From NCBI GenBank assembly GCA_021209875.1, contig JAGYVD010000009.1, positions 1,302,001 through 1,366,000 on the forward strand: DNA of 64,000 bases. The letters are read 5' to 3'. This DNA comes from Rosellinia necatrix. Its lineage: Eukaryota; Ascomycota; Sordariomycetes; Xylariales; Xylariaceae. The notes below the pieces were generated by a model. The model did no database searches, was not told where the DNA came from, and saw nothing but the letters and a program-made list of their open reading frames with translations. Made by a program: the position numbers and the translations under genes. Below, piece after piece: positions 58,999-64,000 of the stretch (positions are counted from its first letter, which is position 1; each line of letters starts with the position of its first letter).

Positions 58999-61900
58999 AT
59001 GACGGAACAAGGCCGTACTGGCCAAGCCTATACGGTAATTACTCCTCCTAAACTAAATATCTTTTAACATTAGTATATTAATATAAAAAATACAGGAGGA
59101 GAGAGAAATAATACAAAAGCACATAAGGTTTCAGCATTCAGCATCTCCAGGCCTCCCTGAATGGAGAACCTACCCTGAAATACCTACCGCCTATGACCTG
59201 AACCCTGATTGGGATGATCCCAAAGACCAAAGCAAGATCAATAGCTTGCTGCCTAATAACTGGCAGTATCCATTTCCGGATAAGGACACTTACCTAGAGA
59301 CGCACTATCGCTTACAACGTGAAGAGGCTATTGCCATGTTACGTTATTCTATCAAGAAGTACCGAGAGGATCCCACGATGACAGACGACGACGAGACATG
59401 TGTCTATACTAGGGTGAGACTAGCCTTCGGCTTGATGTTTTAGGGTTGACAATTATCGAAAAGCTGATACTGCTTGGGTAGGTTTTCGTCCAAGGATATC
59501 TAATGACCCGCCTGGGACCCATGTGTCGAATCCAGTTCTCAACCGAAAGAGCTGAAAAGAAGATCCGCTGGACCCAGACTCGCCGTCTCAGGATTGGGAG
59601 TTTGGTAGCTCTCTCAAGTGCTAAAGACAATTTTCGTACGCTGTGCATGCCTGCTATCATTGCAGACCATGATATTCGCGACAGCTCAGTTCCCCCTAAT
59701 ATCCAAATTTTTTGGGCAAATACAGACGACGCCATTTTAGATCCGACAATGGAACTAGTCATGCTCGAAAGCCGTTCAGGCTATTTCGAGGCAGTGCGTC
59801 ATTGTATGGTGGGTTTACAACATGTCGCTGGCACCGCAACCCCACTAGATAAATATCTAGTGAGCCTCGATAAAAGCGACTCAGTAGCCCAGCATATCTA
59901 TGAAGACCCTGAGATGAACATCGGTTCCCTAATTCACCATTTACCTGAATCTTCTACCCTACAACCCGATGTTGTTCATCAACGCTTGGCCGAATTGAGA
60001 GAATCGTTAAGGCGATACCAGATCATTGATGGCATTAATGACCAGATCTCACCTTACACAAACCTCGACAACTCTCAACTCTCCGCTGTCCATCGCATTT
60101 TGACTCGAGAGCTTAGTATTATCCAGGGGCCCCCGGGTACTGGAAAGACCTTCACCTCTGTCCAAGCCTTGCAGATTCTATTGGACAGTCAAAGACGGCG
60201 AGGCCGTAACGTTATTCTGGTTGCTGCTCAAACAAACCACGCTGTAGACCAGATTCTGCTCCAGCTCATCAAACTAGGGTTTCAAACGGTTCGTCTGGGT
60301 GGTCGCACACAAAATGAAGATATCAAGCGTTATAACATGTATAATCTACGTTGTCGGGTTATGCCTTCCTTGGCGCAAGCGGTGGACAGAGACTATAAAA
60401 CTGTTGAAGCAGCCCGGAAAAGGACCACAACCCGGATTGAAGAAATTGTGGCAAGTCTTTTTTCTGAGGATGAGTTGATAGATCCGCAGGCCCTTCAAGC
60501 TGCAGATATTATCAGTCAGGAGCAGCTAGAGTCCTTACGAACCGACGACGGGTGGTCTCATGCATTATTCACAGATCTGTCACCCGCCGACACACCATCC
60601 GACACACCCCTCGCTCTAATTTCCAAGTGGTTGGGTGATCAACGTATTGAAGCGCCATCTATAGACGCGCGTGATCCTGATTTCGATATACAGGAAATCG
60701 ACGATATGGCTGATTTCGACGCCGAAGATTACGATCTAGATCCTGATGACTATATAGCCGATGGTGATGAAAAGTGTGATAAAGTTCGTGGGAGATGGGT
60801 GCCAATCAAGTATCGGTGGACCGGTGCGAATCCCCGACAATACACCGAAGCTGACCTGGTTATTCGCAAAGAGCTCCAACGAGGCAATTTATGGGATATC
60901 AGCAAGCCATATCGTGGCGCGGTATATCAGTACTGGCAACGAGAGCTAGTACGTCTACAGCTCACCAAATTCCGTGACGAACTGGCCGCAAACACACGCA
61001 TCTGCATGAACCTGAAGGCCAATAAATGGCATAGAGATCTACGGTGCATAAGAAAAGCCGAAATTGAGATTATCGGGTGTACCACAACTGGTTTATGCAA
61101 GTATCGTGGGCTGCTCGCTGCCCTCAAGCCACGCATCATGCTCATCGAGGAGGCCGCTGAGACCAAGGAAGCGAGTATTCTCTCGGCCTTATATCCGTCG
61201 CTGCAACAACTTATCCTGGTAGGCGACCATCAACAGATAGCCCCTTCTTGCGATACCCCGTTTCTGGACGAGCCTCCGTATTACATCCGTGTTTCAATGT
61301 TCGAGCGACTTGTCAAGATGAATATGCCTTATACGATGCTCAACATGCAGCGCCGCATGGACCCCAGCTTACGAGAGGTCCTGAGCCCATTTTATCCTCG
61401 ATTGCGGGACCACCCAGTTGTGAAAGAATCAGGAGCCCGTCCGCCCATCCCGGGTATGCCATGCCGATCATTCTTCTTCCATCACACGTGGGAGGAGGGC
61501 ATAGATGATAATTTAAGCAAGTTCAACACCTTAGAAGCTGAAATGATTGTGCATTTCATTAACTACCTTCAAATGAACGGCGTCAACGAAACCGAGATAA
61601 CTGTATTGTCCTTCTATCGAGGACAGCGGAAAAAACTCCTTGCCGAATTCAGGAAGTTAAAGCATCGTCAGTCCTTCAAAAATGTCCAAACGGTTGACTC
61701 ATATCAAGGCGAAGAGAATGACATTGTGATTTTATCCTTAGTTCGCAGCAGGGGCCCGAACGGGCCACATGTAGCTGGTTTTCTCCAGGACAGCAACCGA
61801 GGCGTCGTCGCCATCAGTCGTGCTCGTCGTGGTTTTTATATCTTCGGCAATATGATTAATCTCTTGCATGCGTGTGAAGCTTCACGAGCTATGTGGGGAC

Positions 61901-63185
61901 AAATTTATGAGGTTTTCCATCGCCAGAATCGGTTTGGCTACGATGGAAAATTGCCCATTACCTGTCAGCAACACGGCAGAACTACCTGGATCAGCCACCC
62001 CGATGAGTGGATCAACCATCACGGCGGTTGTGCAGAGCCCTGCCAGGAGAAACTTGAATGTGGCCATAATTGTGGGCGTCGTTGCCATTGGTATGGTACA
62101 TCTAGCAATACCGCTTTTGATCACTAGTCATCACGTCGCCGATAGTTGCTAATATCGTGTCTAGGGTCCAACATAGCCGGCTGATCTGTTTACAACCTTG
62201 CGAAAGGGTATTAAATTGCGGCCACCACTGCCAAAACTCATGTGGCGAGGCTTGCAATTGTGCTTGTGCTGCCTTCACAGGAGCATACCCCAACGACGAG
62301 TCATGGGACGATGATATAGGCGCCGACGCGTCCGAACAGGTCCTAAAAGGCTACGATGCGCCATTCATTGGAAGTGATGGGCCTATTGGACGCATTCGTG
62401 GAGCAGCCCACGACAGACTGTATGGTCGTTGGGGCGGTGCTACGCGCGGCGATAGATTAGAACAGACTTCGAGGCGTACCGGAGCTCGGAATTTGTTTGT
62501 AAGATCAAGCATGCTGGGCCAAAGCTGGGCAAATTTTGACGCTCGACAGCACGATGCACAACAGCGACAGGAGTATGGCCAGTTCGCTGCACCGGAATCC
62601 TTTGACCCCATCAATCCTTTAGTAGGTAATCAGAACCCTATCGGTGGTATCGACAACGTCCGAGAAACATTCCGGCAAGTTACACTGAACCCGCGCGGTA
62701 GACGCAAGGCGAGGGAGAGTGTAATTTCGGTGAACGGTGGTATGCCGTCGCTGGAAAGAGCGCGGCATGGGCAGATTGGAAACGGCCTTGTCCCGGGACA
62801 AGACCAACACACGCAGGATTTACTTGACCTCAGCAATACCCTAAGGGCAGGGGATCCGATGCGCTTAAACCAAACGCAGTCAGGAAGCATCGGGGAGGTC
62901 GGCGTGGGCGACTCCGAAGGTTTCGCCACACTAAATAGACATTTGTCCTTCGGTGACTCAAGACATCCCCTGTTTGAAAAAGGTAATAGTCATATGGCGA
63001 GCGGGCAGTCCCTACCGCCCGTTGTCGGCTATAGCTTCAATGATACGGAGGATGTTAATTGGACACCTCCTGCGGATGATCAAGCAGAATGGGAAAATTC
63101 CAGCACTACATGCGAGGTGCAGAGTAGCAACTCAGTCTCGCGTAATATGAATGAGGAGAGCGAAGAAATGCTTATTGATCTTTAG
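58999..63185 (+). CDS. ZNFX1/Hrr1-like SF1 helicase with NF-X1 zinc fingers, four exons
   Basis: UPF1-like superfamily 1 RNA/DNA helicase. Relatives are animal ZNFX1 and fission yeast Hrr1, a partner of the RNA-dependent RNA polymerase complex in RNA silencing. Exons 58999-59034, 59096-59413, 59482-62090 and 62165-63185 (introns 61, 68 and 74 bp) give 1327 residues. Helicase motifs: Walker A GPPGTGKT at 334-341, motif II EEAAE near 674 (in place of DEAAQ), motif III GDHQQIAPS from 699, SYQGEENDIV from 858, and SRARRG at 897-902. An acidic insert (Asp-rich, near 525-550) sits between motifs. Residues about 945-1020 are rich in Cys and His (CGHNCGRRCHW, CGHHCQNSCGEACNC), NF-X1 type, and the third intron falls inside this region. 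Residues beyond 1030 are probably disordered. The 12-codon first exon MTEQGRTGQAYT is the least certain part. Confidence 0.9.
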
Positions 63186-63686
63186 GGGGTGGAAGAGGCT
63201 AGGTACACGCTACACTGCGCTGGCTGTCGTCGGCTACGGAACGAGAAAGCCCATGAGAGGCTCTTCTGCGTGGAGGTCCCGTTAGTCTTACCTTTCATGG
63301 AGATTTAAAGTAAGACGGGGTTTGGACCCGATAGCTTTTTCGGGAAGGATGTTTCTGATAGCTTTGTAACATCACTAGCTTGAGTAATATAGCACCTTTG
63401 ATTCACCTTTGAAATTATCCGAAAGGCAAAATAATGATACATTAACTAACTAGGTACCTACCTAGTGAGACTGTATTTCACTGTTTACTAGCGTAGGTGC
63501 TCCCACCATGTACTTCGTACCGATCGCGACTGTACATATGTACTTCCTGTACACCAATCAATGGCGCTAAATTGTACACTAACTAAATTGGGCATGTGCT
63601 TAACCAGTGACTGATTGGTGACCTGTTTTGTCGACCGCGACATCATCACCAGCACGCGAATTCGCTACCTACCTACCTATACCCAG
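63186..63686. other. intergenic spacer before the right-edge gene
   Basis: About 500 bp. It holds an exact TAGGTACCTA palindrome at 63451-63460 and TACCTACCTACC at 63666-63679. No further gene is seen; upstream exons of the edge gene could lie here but were not identified. Confidence 0.5.
63451..63460. repeat. TAGGTACCTA palindrome (one of four exact copies)
   Basis: A perfect 10-base palindrome flanked by further CTA/TAG words. Other exact copies: 40392-40401, 58307-58316 and 58586-58595. All lie in non-coding DNA. Confidence 0.8.
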
Positions 63687-64000
63687 GTTGGACAAGATAC
63701 CAGGCAATATTCGGCTCCTTTAACCGTGTTTGCCTGCCCCTTCGCTGGATTCGCGTCGCTGAAGACCGGTTCAACTATGACCCTGACCTGACGCCGACGA
63801 TGGACGAGTTTGACCGGGACTCGGATGCCAGCTCCGATAATGAGCATGAGCATGAGCATGAACATGACCACGAACACGATGACGACCTGACTATGCACGA
63901 TGTCGATGGGGGAGAAGACAACGACAATCCCGACCCGGATGAAGACGACGACAACGACAACGATAATGACAACGACAATGACAATGACAACGGCGACGAC
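63687..64000 (+). CDS. partial gene at right edge, acidic repetitive protein
   Basis: A frame open from 63611 to the window end, with no ATG before 63800. Sequence before that ATG is clearly protein-like (SFNRVCLPLRWIRVAEDRFNYDPDLTPTMDEFD), so this is probably an internal exon starting after an acceptor at 63685-63686 or 63702-63703. FNRVCLPLRW faintly recalls the region after an F-box, a weak guess. It then becomes very acidic: repeated Glu-His, then Asp/Asn alternation up to the edge. The opposite strand reads as Ser/Leu repeats, a shadow. The function is unknown and both ends are missing. Confidence 0.55.

Noticed and set aside
1..64000. tRNA, 5S rRNA and CRISPR arrays
   Set aside because: Scanned by eye for B-box (GGTTCGA) and cloverleaf context, and for spaced direct repeats. 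The few TTCGA words (for example near 9341, 20361 and 46351) lacked an acceptor stem; repeats found are contiguous micro- or minisatellites.

Overview
The window looks like nuclear DNA of a filamentous ascomycete (Pezizomycotina, probably Sordariomycetes). Support: many short GT-AG introns (about 50-90 bp), a HET-domain gene, an NF-X1/UPF1-like helicase of the Hrr1/ZNFX1 type, mitochondrial proteins with fungal-type sequences, long gene-poor spacers, and scattered TAGGTACCTA palindromes. No bacterial operon, virus, CRISPR array or intact transposon was seen. All genes were rebuilt by eye from reading frames and splice signals; no alignment or search was run.

Layout, left half. 1-5.5 kb: non-coding with minisatellites. 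5.5-8.4 kb (+): otubain-like deubiquitinase with a long Gln/Gly-rich N-terminus. 10.7-11.7 kb (-): lipoyl(octanoyl) transferase whose frame is broken by two close shifts in homopolymers. 15.1-17.5 kb (-) and 18.3-19.7 kb (+): a divergent pair, an eight-exon Hsp70-like ATPase and an unrecognised coiled-coil protein, sharing about 730 bp. 23.5-26.6 kb (+): a 925-residue ankyrin protein. 26.6-32.4 kb: microsatellites followed by an AT-rich block.

Layout, right half. 32.4-39.1 kb is a compact housekeeping cluster: a pyridoxamine-phosphate-oxidase-like flavoprotein (-), methylcrotonyl-CoA carboxylase alpha subunit (+), mitochondrial ribosomal protein bS16m (-) and NAD(P)H-hydrate epimerase (+). 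The last two are divergent and share a promoter with paired CCAAT boxes. Three of these four act in mitochondria or on mitochondrial cofactors, but no operon-like link is implied. 39.1-43.8 kb is nearly empty, with one possible small Cys-rich ORF. 43.8-63.2 kb is more accessory in character: a HET-domain protein (-), a large three-helix membrane protein (-), a secreted M28 aminopeptidase (+), a DUF2235 (Tle1-like) hydrolase with a GC-AG intron (+), and a ZNFX1/Hrr1-type helicase (+). The right edge cuts a + strand gene encoding a very acidic, repetitive segment.

No clearly novel multi-gene system could be proven. The best candidates for a second look are the divergent Hsp70-like/coiled-coil pair, the HET-DUF2235-helicase neighbourhood, and the broken LIP2 frame.
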